Source of the DNA: Acidimicrobiaceae bacterium
GTDB lineage: Bacteria; Actinomycetota; Acidimicrobiia; Acidimicrobiales; RAAP-2
Assembly (NCBI GenBank): GCA_003132305.1
Contig: PKXJ01000023.1
Span: 1-63,927 of the forward strand
Direction of reading: 5' to 3'
Length of the DNA: 63,927 bases
Below the pieces are notes generated by a model. That model had not been told where the DNA came from, ran no database searches, and saw only the letters and a program-made list of their open reading frames with translations. A program made the position numbers and the translations under genes. How positions within the stretch are numbered: the first letter of the stretch is position 1; each line of letters opens with the position of its first letter. Shown here in pieces: positions 26,963 to 39,362 of the stretch.

Positions 26963-27409
26963 TCAGCAGCACGAGGTGGCCTCTGACGTAGGCGGCGTCG
27001 CTGTCGTGCAGCACATCTCGTCGCCAGCCAAGGTAGGGGTCTCGCTGGCATCGGCGAGAACCGTGTAGACCTCCCAGCGCGAACTATCAGGTCCATCCAC
27101 CCATACCTTGTCCTGGAGCGCGTGGCAACAGATTGTCCCGTCCTCGACGTCGGTATCGAAACCCTCGCTGGCGAGGTACCGAGTAGCCTCCACCACTTCA
27201 GTCGTCGAAAAGACCTCGACGCCTAGGTGATTGATCGTGCCGGGAACTTCGCGATTCTCAAAGAGGACCAACTTGAGCGGTGGCTCGGCAATGGCGAAGT
27301 TCGCGTAGCCGGGACGAACCTTCGCTGGCTCAGTTTTGAAGAACTTGGAGTAGAACTCAATGGACTCTTCGAGATTCGACACGTTGAGGGCGAGCTGCAG
27401 TCTGGACAC
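26963..27409 (-). CDS. arsI: ArsI/CadI family dioxygenase (VOC fold)
   Basis: This 148-aa vicinal-oxygen-chelate protein has LQLALNVSNLEESIEFYSK at the N-terminus, metal ligands in NHLGVEV and WEVYTVL, and the vicinal cysteine pair in TICCHALQ that binds trivalent arsenic in ArsI. The C-terminus has further CC pairs (EMCC, SCC). ArsI cleaves the carbon-arsenic bond of organoarsenicals; CadI homologues are cadmium-induced. It is the first gene of the ars operon. Confidence 0.85.
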   Translation of the reverse strand: MSRLQLALNVSNLEESIEFYSKFFKTEPAKVRPGYANFAIAEPPLKLVLFENREVPGTINHLGVEVFSTTEVVEATRYLASEGFDTDVEDGTICCHALQDKVWVDGPDSSRWEVYTVLADASETPTLAGDEMCCTTATPPTSEATSCC

Positions 27410-27425
27410 TTGGGGTCTCCTTTAC

Positions 27426-27475
27426 ATTGATATTTGTCAATTGGAAGAGTAACCGTCACATCGATGCTTGTCAAT
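27426..27475. promoter_or_regulatory. ArsR operator repeats between divergent arsI and arsR
   Basis: Two direct repeats, ATTGATATTTGTCAAT (27426-27441) and ATCGATGCTTGTCAAT (27460-27475), are spaced by 34 bp start to start. Each is an imperfect ATTGA...TCAAT palindrome like ArsR/SmtB sites. They can repress both directions. Confidence 0.75.
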
Positions 27476-27490
27476 AGTAATGTGGAACAG

Positions 27491-27835
27491 ATGTCGCATC
27501 CAAAGTCCATTGCCATCGATGAGCAAGTCATTAGTTGCTGCGAACCATTGGTGGGCGGTGTGATGTCCGAAGTCGAGGCCAGCGACATGGCCCAGATCTT
27601 TGGAGCCCTCAGCGATCCCGTCCGGTTGCGGATGCTGTCACTCGTAGCTTCTCAAGACGAAGTATGTAGTTGCTCGCTCGAAGAGCCTTTAGGAAAAAGC
27701 CAGCCGACGATCTCGCATCACACCAGGATTCTTGCCGAGGCGGGGCTCATCGTTGGTGAGAAGCGGGGCCGTTGGATGTGGTGGCACGTCGTTCCTGAAC
27801 GACTCGAAGACGTCGCGAGAATCATGGCATCTTGA
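27491..27835 (+). CDS. arsR: ArsR/SmtB family repressor
   Basis: This is about 114 aa from the ATG at 27491 (MSHPKS); an upstream open extension overlaps the operator and is not favoured. It has a winged helix with FGALSDPVRLRMLSLVA, the metal-sensing CSCSL, the recognition helix GKSQPTISHHTRILAEAGL and a wing GEKRGRWMWW. An additional CC pair occurs at the N-terminus (VISCCEPL). It represses the divergent ars operon until arsenite binds. Confidence 0.92.
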   Translation: MSHPKSIAIDEQVISCCEPLVGGVMSEVEASDMAQIFGALSDPVRLRMLSLVASQDEVCSCSLEEPLGKSQPTISHHTRILAEAGLIVGEKRGRWMWWHVVPERLEDVARIMAS

Positions 27836-27860
27836 GCGCCCTCGAAAGGGCGCCTTTTTT
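27836..27860 (+). terminator. intrinsic terminator of arsR
   Basis: GCGCCCT-CGA-AAGGGCGC is followed by six T, starting 1 nt after the arsR stop codon region. Confidence 0.9.
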
Positions 27861-27984
27861 CGCCGAGCGACGAGTCCCGGTGCACTATTGACGGACAATC
27901 GATATCGGTAACGACTGTGGTTCGAGACGCACCCTCTAGGTTGAGAGTGACGGGCACGAAATGATGACCAAAAGGAGTGACGAC

Positions 27985-28461
27985 ATGGAGATCATCCGAA
28001 ATCCCGACGGGAGCCTGGTGGTACCTATTGCAGAGGGGCGACATCACGACAGTGACAACGCAGCCGACACTCCGACCGATGACAGCGTTGACGTGGTCGC
28101 TGAACCAACGACTCGGTTGTTGCATCCCGGTGAAGGAGGCTATAGCGAGGCTCTTGCCGAATGGGATCTTCAACAAAATCCCGATCGTGCCCCCGCCGTC
28201 TCGACCGCGAGTGGGCGAGAAGAAGCGATGAACGTCGTGCACACCCTCGCCGAGTCGCCCGACCATGACGTTGCCGGCGCGCTCAAAGACGTCAACGACT
28301 CCGAAGCGAGCGGCGAGGCGCTGCGACACGTGCTCATTGGGGGGACTCACTCGGTCGAGGCCTTCTCCGAAGAAGTGGCGGAAGCCGAAGGGGGCGAACC
28401 ACTCCCGGCCCACAAGATGACCAAGATCATTGGCGAAGTCTTAGCCGAGCTGGACAAGTAA
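27985..28461 (+). CDS. hypothetical acidic protein
   Basis: This is 158 aa from the ATG at 27985, preceded by AAAGGAG at good spacing. The product is acidic (many Asp/Glu), with no membrane segment, a conserved-looking start IIRNPDGSLVVPIAEG and a C-terminal helix MTKIIGEVLAELDK. It is not recognised. Confidence 0.6.
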   Translation: MEIIRNPDGSLVVPIAEGRHHDSDNAADTPTDDSVDVVAEPTTRLLHPGEGGYSEALAEWDLQQNPDRAPAVSTASGREEAMNVVHTLAESPDHDVAGALKDVNDSEASGEALRHVLIGGTHSVEAFSEEVAEAEGGEPLPAHKMTKIIGEVLAELDK

Positions 28462-28764
28462 TCGGTCCGACCTTGCGCGATCTGTCACGGTGGCTCGGAT
28501 CGTATTTGTAGATTGTCGAGGCCAGCGTGCGCCGCCGCAGATTAAGCAGCCGACGAGCGCCGGCGTCGCGGGCCTCTTGAAGGTCCCATCATCAATCGTT
28601 TCCTAGCCGACGACGTGTGTCGTCACCGGAAATTTCATTCACCATGAACTCAACGCAGCGGCGGCGTGAAATGAATACCTACGAGCGCTCTACGAAGTCC
28701 GCTCATGGGGTAACCAGATTCCGTGCACGGCACGAAGAACTTTCGTCATTAACCTGTTTGTCTC
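28462..28764. other. intergenic region
   Basis: No gene is recognised. It should hold the promoter of the ABC-F gene. Confidence 0.5.
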
Positions 28765-30480
28765 GTGACAATCCTCATCGATCTTCAAAAGGTCACCCTT
28801 CAAGGCACCGATCGAGCGCTGTTAGAGAACCTCGATCTGACGATCTCCTCCAGAGACCGGATCGGCGTCGTCGGAATCAACGGCGTCGGCAAGACAACTC
28901 TTCTCAAGATCATTGCCGGTGATTTAGTACCAGACTCGGGCGATATTCGCCGAGGTCGAGACGTCCGGGTGAGCTTCTTGGAACAGGTACCCACGCTGCC
29001 ATCGGGAACGGTCCGCGAGGCCGTGGGGTCCGGGTGGCAGATCGACGCGGCGCTCGATCGATTGGCAATGTTGAGTGCCGTCGACACCGCGACCAACCAA
29101 CTGTCCGTCGGCCAACTCAAGCGCGTGGCGTTAGCTCGTATCTTTGCCAATCTCAACGATGTTCTCATTCTCGACGAACCAACGAACCACTTGGACTTGA
29201 ACGCGATCCAGTGGCTCGAGCAGCAGATCATGAACTTCCGAGGCGCCGTCATTCTGGTAAGCCACGACCGGTTTTTACTCGACCAGGTCACCACTCGGAT
29301 GGTCGAAATCGATCGCGGCAAGACGTTTATTCATGCTGGTGGCTACTCGCGATTGCTGGAGGCCCAGGCCGAGCGAGAAGAGCAGGCCGCGTCGGTGGAA
29401 CAGGTTCGTCGCAACCTCGCCAGAACTGAGTTGGCCTGGTTGCGTCGCGGCGTCAAAGCCCGCTCCACGAAGCCCCAGGCCCGCATCGACGCGGCCAAAC
29501 GACTCTTAGCCGGTCGTCCCGAGGCGGCGGCTCGCTTGGGAGCGCTCGAACTAGGTACCGACACGCCTCGCCTCGGCACCATGGTGATCAAAGCACACCA
29601 CGTCGCTTTCTCCTACGACGATGAGCACCAGATCCTCCACGACGTCAACGTCGAGCTCGGCCCCGGTGACCGGGTGGGCATCGTCGGGCCCAACGGCTCG
29701 GGAAAGTCGACGTTCGTGAACCTCCTCGCGCAAGTGATCGAACCCTCGAAGGGAACGGTAAAGCGCGGCCCTACGGTCGTGTCCTCGTACCTCGAGCAAG
29801 GTGGCGGCGGCTTCAACGAGCAAGCAACCATCCAAGAACTCGTCGCGGGCCCTCAAGGAGTGCCGGGCTCCCCCGCCGACGTGGCGCTCATGCGGCGATT
29901 TTGGTTCACCGGAGCGCTGCCCGGGACGAAAGCCAAGGATCTTTCGGGCGGCGAGCGACGGCGACTGCAGTTGCTCCTAGCCCTGTCGGCGCGACCCAAC
30001 GTGCTGTTCCTCGACGAACCAACGAACGACCTCGACCTCGAGACCATTCGCCTCATCGAAGGGTTTCTGAGCCAGTGGCCCGGCACGTTGGTGGTGGTCT
30101 CGCACGACCGAACGTTCCTCAGCCGCACCACTGATCGTCTGTTGGAAGTTCACGAAAACGGAACGATGAGCGACGTGCCGGGCGGCATCGACGCCTGGAT
30201 TGCCAGAGCCACCGGCGTCAGCGTGAGCTCGTTGCCCGACGTCGACGACAAAGCGGCTCCGACCTCACCGTCCGCCGCCCTGTCGCGAGTTTCTCTGGGG
30301 CGTCAGATCCGCGACGCCGAGAAAGAGATGTCGCGTCTCGATCGACGCCGTCACGCGCTCACGAAGAAAATTTTGGCCTCACCCGATCGCGCGGAACAAG
30401 CGCAGCTCGGTACCGAATTGGAGGGCGTGCAGGAGGCATTAAGTACCGCCGAGGAGTACTGGTTGACGCTGGTCGAATAA
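28765..30480 (+). CDS. ABC-F family ATPase
   Basis: This is 571 aa from a GTG, without membrane segments. It has two ATP-binding cassettes: Walker A GINGVGKTTL and GPNGSGKSTF, signatures LSVGQLKRVALAR and LSGGERRRLQLL, Walker B LILDEPTNHLD and LFLDEPTNDLD. The inter-domain linker is basic, and a C-terminal coiled-coil-like tail (RQIRDAEKEMSRLDRRRHAL) is of Uup type. ABC-F proteins act on the ribosome E site (EttA, Uup) or protect ribosomes from antibiotics. The subtype is not decided. Confidence 0.92.
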   Translation: MTILIDLQKVTLQGTDRALLENLDLTISSRDRIGVVGINGVGKTTLLKIIAGDLVPDSGDIRRGRDVRVSFLEQVPTLPSGTVREAVGSGWQIDAALDRLAMLSAVDTATNQLSVGQLKRVALARIFANLNDVLILDEPTNHLDLNAIQWLEQQIMNFRGAVILVSHDRFLLDQVTTRMVEIDRGKTFIHAGGYSRLLEAQAEREEQAASVEQVRRNLARTELAWLRRGVKARSTKPQARIDAAKRLLAGRPEAAARLGALELGTDTPRLGTMVIKAHHVAFSYDDEHQILHDVNVELGPGDRVGIVGPNGSGKSTFVNLLAQVIEPSKGTVKRGPTVVSSYLEQGGGGFNEQATIQELVAGPQGVPGSPADVALMRRFWFTGALPGTKAKDLSGGERRRLQLLLALSARPNVLFLDEPTNDLDLETIRLIEGFLSQWPGTLVVVSHDRTFLSRTTDRLLEVHENGTMSDVPGGIDAWIARATGVSVSSLPDVDDKAAPTSPSAALSRVSLGRQIRDAEKEMSRLDRRRHALTKKILASPDRAEQAQLGTELEGVQEALSTAEEYWLTLVE

Positions 30481-30558
30481 GACCAACGCTGAAGTATGGT
30501 GGCGTCCGGGAAGTTCGCCGATGAACGCCAGAAGTGCTGAAGTAGCCTGGGAACTTCT

Positions 30559-31638
30559 ATGAGCCTCTCGATTGGTATCGTCGGACTGCCGAACGTTGGA
30601 AAATCAACACTTTTCAACGCGCTTACGAAAAACAACGTACTGGCGGCCAACTACCCCTTCGCGACCATTGAACCCAACGTGGGCGTCGTCGCGGTGCCCG
30701 ACGAGCGCCTCGGCGTCCTTGCCGCAATGTTTCACTCCGAAAAAATCATCTCAGCGGTCGTGAACTTCGTCGATATCGCGGGCATCGTGCGCGGCGCGTC
30801 GACTGGTGAGGGTCTCGGCAATCAGTTTCTCGCCGCCATTCGCGAGTCTGACGCGATCTGTGAAGTGGTGCGCGTCTTTGAAGACGATGACGTCATTCAC
30901 GTCGACGGCCGCATCGATCCGGCGAGCGACGTGGCGACTATCGAAACCGAACTGATTCTCGCCGATCTTCAGACCGTAGAACGAGCGTCCGCACGCCTCG
31001 AGCGCGGCGCCAAGCGTGGCGGCGACGACGCGATCAAGTTGGCGGAGTACAAGAAAGCCCAACTTGCCTTGAACGAGGGTCGCGTTATCTCTCAGATAGG
31101 CAAGGAACTCGATCGCTCGTTGCTCTACGATCTGCACCTCTTAACCGATAAGCCCTTCATCTACGTCTTCAACGTCGACGAAGAAACCCTCGGCGACGAA
31201 GCACGTCAGGACGAACTGAAGGCGTCCGTCGCGCCGTCGGCCAGCATTGTCCTCTGCGCCAAAGTCGAAGCCGAACTCTCAGAACTTGACGACGCCGAAG
31301 CACTGGAACTTCTGCAGTCCTACGGCCAAGACGAGTCGGGGCTCTCGCAACTCTCTCGCGTCGGTTTTTCGACCTTAGGCCTACAGACCTTTCTCACGGC
31401 CGGACCCAAAGAGGCGCGCGCCTGGACCATTCACAAGGGCGAGACCGCGCCCGAGGCAGCCGGCGAGATTCACACTGACTTTCAAAAGCACTTCATCAAG
31501 GCCGAGGTCGTCTCTTTCGAAGACCTGATCGCGGCCGGTTCGATGGCGGCGGTGAAGGCCGCCGGCAAAGCGCGCGTCGAAGGCAAGGAGTACGTGATGC
31601 GCGACGGCGACGTGGTCGAGTTCCGAGTGGGCGTCTAA
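30559..31638 (+). CDS. ychF: ribosome-binding GTPase/ATPase YchF
   Basis: This 359-aa protein has the length and motif set of the Obg-related YchF: G1 GLPNVGKSTLF, G3 VDIAGIV, NVDEE in place of NKxD, and the C-terminal TGS domain (TAGPKEARAWTIHKG, FIKAEVVSFEDL). It is a universally conserved ATPase that binds the ribosome and is redox-sensitive. It stands alone 79 nt after the ABC-F gene. Confidence 0.96.
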   Translation: MSLSIGIVGLPNVGKSTLFNALTKNNVLAANYPFATIEPNVGVVAVPDERLGVLAAMFHSEKIISAVVNFVDIAGIVRGASTGEGLGNQFLAAIRESDAICEVVRVFEDDDVIHVDGRIDPASDVATIETELILADLQTVERASARLERGAKRGGDDAIKLAEYKKAQLALNEGRVISQIGKELDRSLLYDLHLLTDKPFIYVFNVDEETLGDEARQDELKASVAPSASIVLCAKVEAELSELDDAEALELLQSYGQDESGLSQLSRVGFSTLGLQTFLTAGPKEARAWTIHKGETAPEAAGEIHTDFQKHFIKAEVVSFEDLIAAGSMAAVKAAGKARVEGKEYVMRDGDVVEFRVGV

Positions 31639-31707
31639 GCAGTACAGTTGAGGTGGGCGACTGCGACAGAGGTCGGCGCCTAGAAACTTCGAACTCCTAG
31701 GAGAATC

Positions 31708-33153
31708 ATGACCTCTGACACCTTTAACTTCAAAGTTGCGGACCTCTCGCTTGCGCACTACGGTCGCGCGGAAATTATCCTGGCCGAACACGAAATGCCC
31801 GGTCTCATGGCGATGCGCGCCGAGTTTGGCGAGTCGAAGCCCCTCCAGGGATCTCGCATCGCTGGATCGTTGCACATGACGATTCAAACGGCGGTGTTGA
31901 TCGAGACACTCGTCGCGATTGGCGCGGACGTTCGCTGGGTAAGTTGCAACATCTTCTCGACCCAAGACCACGCGGCGGCGGCGACCGTCGTGGGTCCGAA
32001 CGGCACCGTGGATGACCCGCGGGGGGTGCCGGTCTTCGCCTGGAAGGGCGAATCGCTCGAAGAGTACTGGTGGTGCACCGAGCAACTACTTCGCTGGCCC
32101 GGCTTTGACGGTCCCACGATGATCCTGGACGACGGGGGTGACGCGACGCTCTTCGTCCACAAGGGTCTCGAGTTTGAGCGCGCGAGTTTCGTACCCGCGC
32201 CCGAGTCGGCGGACTCCGAAGAGTACGCGATCATTTTGCAGTTGCTCAACAAGATCATCTCGAGCGGCGAAAAGATCTTCGAGCCCATGGCGAACAGCAT
32301 CATCGGCGTCTCGGAAGAGACGACGACGGGCGTGCATCGTCTGTACGAAATGGAGCGCGACGGCGTCTTGCTCTTTCCCGCGATCAACGTCAACGACGCC
32401 GTCACCAAGTCCAAGTTCGACAACAAGTACGGCGTTCGTCACTCACTCATCGATGGCATCAACCGAGCGACCGACGTGCTGATCGGCGGCAAGGTCGCCC
32501 TGGTCTGCGGCTACGGTGACGTCGGCAAGGGATCGGCCGAGTCGTTTCGAGGTCAGGGCGCTCGCGTCATCGTCACCGAGATCGACCCGATCTGCGCCCT
32601 GCAGGCCGCCATGGACGGTTTTCAAGTCACGACGCTCGAAGAGGCGCTACCGATCGCGGATTTCGTCATTACCGCGACGGGTAATCGCGACATCGTCACG
32701 GTCGAGCACATGCAGACGATGAAGCACTTGGCCGTACTGGGCAACATCGGTCACTTCGACAACGAGATCGACATCGCCGGACTCACGAACCTGCCCGGTG
32801 TAAGGCGCGAGACGATAAAGCCCCAAGTCGACAAGTGGACGTTGCCGAGCGGTCGCGCGATCATCGTGCTCTCCGAAGGACGACTCCTCAACCTCGGCAA
32901 CGCGACCGGACACCCGAGTTTCGTGATGAGCAACTCCTTCACCGACCAGACCATGGCCCAGATCGAGCTCTTCGTAAACCAAGAGATGTACGAGAAGAGG
33001 GTCTACGTCTTGCCGAAGCACCTCGACGAGAAGGTCGCGCGACTCCACCTCGACGCGCTCGGCGTCAAGTTGACGACGCTCTCGAAACAGCAGGCGGACT
33101 ACATCGGCGTCGCGGTCGAAGGACCCTACAAGCCCGACAGTTACCGCTATTAG
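31708..33153 (+). CDS. ahcY: adenosylhomocysteinase
   Basis: This 481-aa enzyme splits S-adenosylhomocysteine to homocysteine and adenosine. It shows [27 protein letters not shown], the NAD-binding [10 protein letters not shown], and the C-terminal KPDSYRY, the usual end that caps the NAD site. The ribosome site AGGAG precedes ATG. It is followed by metY and metX, placing homocysteine recycling and synthesis side by side. No S-adenosylhomocysteine riboswitch is seen in the 69-nt leader. Confidence 0.97.
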   Translation: MTSDTFNFKVADLSLAHYGRAEIILAEHEMPGLMAMRAEFGESKPLQGSRIAGSLHMTIQTAVLIETLVAIGADVRWVSCNIFSTQDHAAAATVVGPNGTVDDPRGVPVFAWKGESLEEYWWCTEQLLRWPGFDGPTMILDDGGDATLFVHKGLEFERASFVPAPESADSEEYAIILQLLNKIISSGEKIFEPMANSIIGVSEETTTGVHRLYEMERDGVLLFPAINVNDAVTKSKFDNKYGVRHSLIDGINRATDVLIGGKVALVCGYGDVGKGSAESFRGQGARVIVTEIDPICALQAAMDGFQVTTLEEALPIADFVITATGNRDIVTVEHMQTMKHLAVLGNIGHFDNEIDIAGLTNLPGVRRETIKPQVDKWTLPSGRAIIVLSEGRLLNLGNATGHPSFVMSNSFTDQTMAQIELFVNQEMYEKRVYVLPKHLDEKVARLHLDALGVKLTTLSKQQADYIGVAVEGPYKPDSYRY

Positions 33154-33215
33154 TGGCGAAGCGGTGTCCGCGGTCTGCTCGACCTGCAACGTCGTACTTG
33201 AACGCTCCGCAGAAG

Positions 33216-35729
<2,514 letters not shown>

Positions 35730-35895
35730 CAACTCCCTACCTTTCGACATTCTCGTCGTCAAATCTCGAAGTCGATCACTATTGAACGAAGGAGTCCGCT
35801 ACCGCTCTGACGGGCCACGCGTCACCTCTTAACGTCAATCTCGTCGCGACGGATCTCCGACAACCCGTCGTGGCCTCACGCTGCGCGATCGTCGA

Positions 35896-35913
35896 GGGGA
35901 CCCGCAGGTCCCC
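35896..35913. terminator. hairpin between convergent metX and mca
   Basis: GGGGACC-CGCA-GGTCCCC has a perfect 7-bp stem without a T tract. It is the only structure in the 190-bp gap and could terminate in either direction. Confidence 0.35.
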
Positions 35914-35920
35914 CGGGCCG

Positions 35921-36778
35921 CTAGCGGTACCCTACGAAAATATCGTCAGCCGGTCCGTCAACGTTCGTCGGATTGGTCACACGAACGAACCACTCGGTGC
36001 GCATCACCTCTTTGAACTGCTCTCGGCCCATCTTCATCCAGAACGAATCGGCGATCTGCGAGTGATGGGCCGCGAGCGCGTCGTACTTCGCGTCGTTCGC
36101 CGAACTCACGTCCACGGCGACGTCGATGAGTTCGTCGAGGGTGCCCATCTCTATTTGATCCTCTTCGCTCTCTTCGGGCTCGGGCGCTCGCACGATGCCC
36201 TTCGCGGCGTCCGCGGCGGCCTTCTCGCGATCTTCTCGCTCCCAACGCTCTCGCATGGTCGCCATGAGCGAGGTGGGAATGGTGTTGAAGTACAAGGTGG
36301 GCTCGTAGTCGAGGAGTTCTAGGGCAGCCATCGTGACGCGGTGCGCCTGGATGTGGTCGGGATGGCCGTAGAAGCCAAAGGCGTTGTAGGTCATGACGAC
36401 CTGGGGACGCTCTTCGAGCAGGACCTCGGCGAGTTTCTTGGCGGCTTCATCGAGGGGCGTTGCCCAGAAGGACTCGGGGTCCTCGTTCTGCGGCCAGCCC
36501 TTCATGCCCGAATCGCGATAGCCGAGTCGCACCAACCGGTCGATCCCGAGGATCTTGACCGCGTTATCGAGTTCGACGGCGCGAATCTTCGCCACTTCGT
36601 CAGCGTCGTGGTGATCGGCGTCGGGCTTCGCACCGTCGAGCGCGTCGCCGCACTCGCCGTTGGTGCACGTCACGAGCACCGTGCGCACGCCCTCGTTCGC
36701 GAGCACGCGGTACAGCCCGCCGGTCGAACTCGCTTCGTCGTCGGGGTGCGCGTGCACGGCCAGAAAGGTAAGTCCCAT
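35921..36778 (-). CDS. mca: mycothiol S-conjugate amidase-like (Mca)
   Basis: This is about 285 aa from the ATG at 36778, which has GGAGG 6 nt upstream; a GTG one codon earlier is less well placed. It is an LmbE/PIG-L zinc hydrolase with HAHPDDEAS, GYRDSGMKGW, FGFYGHPDHIQAHRV and the Mca-type C-terminal region (AAHHSQI, EWFVRV). Mca cleaves mycothiol conjugates to a mercapturic acid and GlcN-inositol, detoxifying electrophiles. It is encoded just after a second LmbE gene. Confidence 0.88.
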   Translation of the reverse strand: MGLTFLAVHAHPDDEASSTGGLYRVLANEGVRTVLVTCTNGECGDALDGAKPDADHHDADEVAKIRAVELDNAVKILGIDRLVRLGYRDSGMKGWPQNEDPESFWATPLDEAAKKLAEVLLEERPQVVMTYNAFGFYGHPDHIQAHRVTMAALELLDYEPTLYFNTIPTSLMATMRERWEREDREKAAADAAKGIVRAPEPEESEEDQIEMGTLDELIDVAVDVSSANDAKYDALAAHHSQIADSFWMKMGREQFKEVMRTEWFVRVTNPTNVDGPADDIFVGYR

Positions 36779-37590
36779 CACAGTCCTCCAAAGAGATCGG
36801 CGCCGTCTCCCGCGGCCTCGTGTCGGCTCCAGGCGCGCTGGTAGTACTCGGTGCTAAAGAGTAACGAGAAGAGATCGTCGCTCATCTCGACGAGGTCGTC
36901 GTTGTCGATCTGCGAGGCGTGAGCCGCCATCGCGTCGTGCTTCACCCGCACGTGGGCGCTCAAGTCCAATCTCGAGGCCACCAGTTCGTCGGGCACGTGC
37001 GTGCCCGCGTCCAACACCCAGGCCGGCATCGAGAGGCCCAACGACGTAGCGCCCTCCACCAACTTTGTGATGACCCCTTCGGGCACGACCGAGTAGTAGA
37101 GACGCTCAGCGCTCGACGAGAAGTCCAGGGCCCGACGAGTCACGACGTTGGCCTGGACGTGATCGGGGTGGCCGTAGAAGCCCTTCTCGTCGTAGGTCAC
37201 GACGACGCTGGCGTGCTCTTCGTCGAGGATTGAAGCGATCGTTCGCGCCACGGCGTCAACGTCGGCGTTCATAAACGCGCTGGGGTTGTCGTTCTCGGTC
37301 CAGCCCTCCATGCCCGAGTCGTCGTAGCCGAGCGTTACGACCCGAGAGAAGCCCAGGATCGCCGCCGCGCGTTGCAGCTCGCCGGCGCGGGTTACTTTCG
37401 TCGCGAGAGCGTCGTGCAGCGGGTCGTTGCCCACTCGGCCGCTGGCGTCGTAACCGAGTTGGCCACCGGTGCACGTGATGAGTACGACCCGATGTCCGAG
37501 GGCGCCGTAGTGCGCCACCGCCCCCGCACCAAAGAACGCCTCGTCGTCGGGGTGAGCGTGCACGCACACGAGGGTGGGTAGAGAGCTCAT
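36778..37590 (-). CDS. LmbE-family deacetylase, MshB/Mca-like
   Basis: This 270-aa zinc-dependent hydrolase has HAHPDDEAFF, ITCTGGQLGYDASG, GYDDSGMEGW, GFYGHPDHVQAN and HASQI. It is clearly paralogous to the following mca gene (1-nt overlap). It could be the mycothiol biosynthetic deacetylase MshB, which removes acetyl from GlcNAc-inositol, or a second Mca. I cannot choose from motifs alone. Confidence 0.85.
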   Translation of the reverse strand: MSSLPTLVCVHAHPDDEAFFGAGAVAHYGALGHRVVLITCTGGQLGYDASGRVGNDPLHDALATKVTRAGELQRAAAILGFSRVVTLGYDDSGMEGWTENDNPSAFMNADVDAVARTIASILDEEHASVVVTYDEKGFYGHPDHVQANVVTRRALDFSSSAERLYYSVVPEGVITKLVEGATSLGLSMPAWVLDAGTHVPDELVASRLDLSAHVRVKHDAMAAHASQIDNDDLVEMSDDLFSLLFSTEYYQRAWSRHEAAGDGADLFGGL

Positions 37591-37599
37591 CAAAAGAGA

Positions 37600-39180
37600 C
37601 TATGAGGTGGCGAGTTGAACGATACGCACGATCAAGAGGATTCCGGCCGCGAAGAGATAGCAGCTCTGGGCCCGCATGAGCAGGCGTCGAGCCTTGGAAC
37701 TGGGCATGGGCGCCAGCAAGGTCAGTCGAGGCGTTCGCCAGTCTCTCTTGTCAATGTCGTAGTGCGGTGGCGCTTCGAGTTTTCTAAGTCCCAGGGGCAG
37801 TCCAACCACCAGGCCCAGCGCCCCCACGATGGACAGGACTACGAGCAGGGGCAACACGGGCACCGACGTAAAGAGCGTGGAGATCATCAACGTGAGGGAC
37901 AACACCACGAGGGCCGTCACGATGATGACCGCCGCCACGTTGAGGAGACGCCCGTTCTTCCATGGTCCCATCAACTCACGGTCGTTCGCCAACAGCAAAA
38001 CGATGATCGTCGTACTCGGCAACATCAACCCGCAGAGCGCTTGCACGGCCAACGTGATGATGCCGAGCGGCGCCCCGGGAATGATCGACACGGCACCGGC
38101 GAGAATCAAGATGGCCGCGAAACCGCCGTAGAAACCCTTGGCTTCGCTGAGCCGAGCGTTCAGTCCCTGGTGCGTCGCGGCGAGATCACTCAACGCGTAG
38201 GAACTCGCGAGCGTGACGACGGCCGCGCCGATGACGGACGCGTTGAGCAGGATGATCGCGAAGAGCGTCCCCGTGTCGTGTCCCACGTAACGACCAAGTC
38301 CTCTCGCCACGCCGAGCGCGTTGGTGTAGGAGTTCGTGCCGCCGTGCCCGGCGAGACCTATGGCGCAGACCGCCACCAGCACCGAGGCGACGATGACGAC
38401 AATGAACGAACCAATGATCGTGTCGACGCGTTCGTAGTTGAGCCAACGCGGGGTGATGCGCTTATCGACGATGTTCGACTCCTGGAAGAAGAGCTGCCAG
38501 GGCGCGACGGTCGTGCCGATAATCGAAATAATGAGCAACACCGAAACCGACGACGCACCGCCGCGAATGTGCGGGATAGCCGCGGAGTGGACCATCGCCG
38601 TGAACGAGGGGTGCGCGATGAGGACGAGTGGAATGACGACGAAGTTGACCGCGATGAAGAGCATCATGAAGCGCTCCCAGCGGCGAAACGACCCCGACGC
38701 CGTCACCGCGAAGAGCAGCGTCACCGCGACGGGCACCGAGACGTAGGGACTGACGCCGAAGTACTCCATCGACAGTGAGATGCCAATGAACTCGGTGACG
38801 ATGATGAGAAAGTTCAGGATCAGAATCGACAAGATCGAGAGGTTGCCCCAGTAGTTGCCGAAGCGCTCACGAATGAGCCGCCCGTAACCCACGCCCGTGA
38901 CCGCGCCGATTCGGGCCGCCATCTCTTGAACAACGATGAGTACCGGGATTAACAGCGGCAGCGTCCAGAGCAAGGAGTAGCCGAAGTTCTGTCCGGCTTG
39001 GGCGTAGGTGGAGACGCCGCCGGCGTCGTTGTCGCCGACCATCACGATGAGCCCGGGACCAATGATGGCGATCAGGGTGAGAAAGCGCGCGCGCGCGCCG
39101 TGGCGACTGCCTTCGTCGTGGGCGCTGATGGTGCCAAAGGCCCCAGCGATCTGTGGTTCTTTCGACTGTTCGCGCTGCAC
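37600..39180 (-). CDS. NRAMP-related divalent metal transporter with variant motifs
   Basis: This is about 526 aa from a GTG at 39180, preceded by AAAGGAGG at ideal spacing; an open frame to 39231 lacks a site. The protein has 11-12 membrane helices of the LeuT-like fold. In helix 1 the canonical DPGN is replaced by GDNDAGG, and in helix 6 the MPH motif by TVAPWQ (Met to Ala, His to Trp). Such substitutions are typical of the NRAMP-related branch that includes magnesium/manganese transporters rather than classical MntH. It follows an MgtE-N/CBS gene, supporting magnesium or manganese transport with a separate sensor. Confidence 0.85.
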   Translation of the reverse strand: MQREQSKEPQIAGAFGTISAHDEGSRHGARARFLTLIAIIGPGLIVMVGDNDAGGVSTYAQAGQNFGYSLLWTLPLLIPVLIVVQEMAARIGAVTGVGYGRLIRERFGNYWGNLSILSILILNFLIIVTEFIGISLSMEYFGVSPYVSVPVAVTLLFAVTASGSFRRWERFMMLFIAVNFVVIPLVLIAHPSFTAMVHSAAIPHIRGGASSVSVLLIISIIGTTVAPWQLFFQESNIVDKRITPRWLNYERVDTIIGSFIVVIVASVLVAVCAIGLAGHGGTNSYTNALGVARGLGRYVGHDTGTLFAIILLNASVIGAAVVTLASSYALSDLAATHQGLNARLSEAKGFYGGFAAILILAGAVSIIPGAPLGIITLAVQALCGLMLPSTTIIVLLLANDRELMGPWKNGRLLNVAAVIIVTALVVLSLTLMISTLFTSVPVLPLLVVLSIVGALGLVVGLPLGLRKLEAPPHYDIDKRDWRTPRLTLLAPMPSSKARRLLMRAQSCYLFAAGILLIVRIVQLATS

Positions 39181-39362
39181 GTTCCACCTCCTTTCGTTCT
39201 CTCGTGGTCGTAGGGCGAAACAACCACGCAAGGACCAAAGGGGGCTAGGCGCTCTCCTTTAGAGACGGGCGAAATTGTGTCGGTACGTTGAAAGCCTCGC
39301 GGCTGGTACTAGGGGGTTTCAGAGAGACCCCCTTAGAACGTGACCTTGGTCGAAGCGGCGCA
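39181..39362 (-). promoter_or_regulatory. 182-nt leader with hairpins between the MgtE-N/CBS gene and the transporter
   Basis: On the minus strand it contains AGGGGGT...ACCCCCT (39308-39332) and CTCT-aaag-GAGAG hairpins upstream of the Shine-Dalgarno sequence. The gap is long for an operon. It may carry its own promoter or a metal-responsive RNA. No M-box or yybP-type consensus is recognisable. Confidence 0.35.

Noticed and set aside
26932-27096. Longer N-terminus for the Acr3 permease
   Set aside because: The extra 55 residues are Arg/Pro-rich, overlap arsI and lack a start site; the GTG at 26931 has a ribosome site.
31381-33189. Long antisense open frames over ychF and ahcY
   Set aside because: High-GC shadow frames with no motif; the sense genes are unmistakable.
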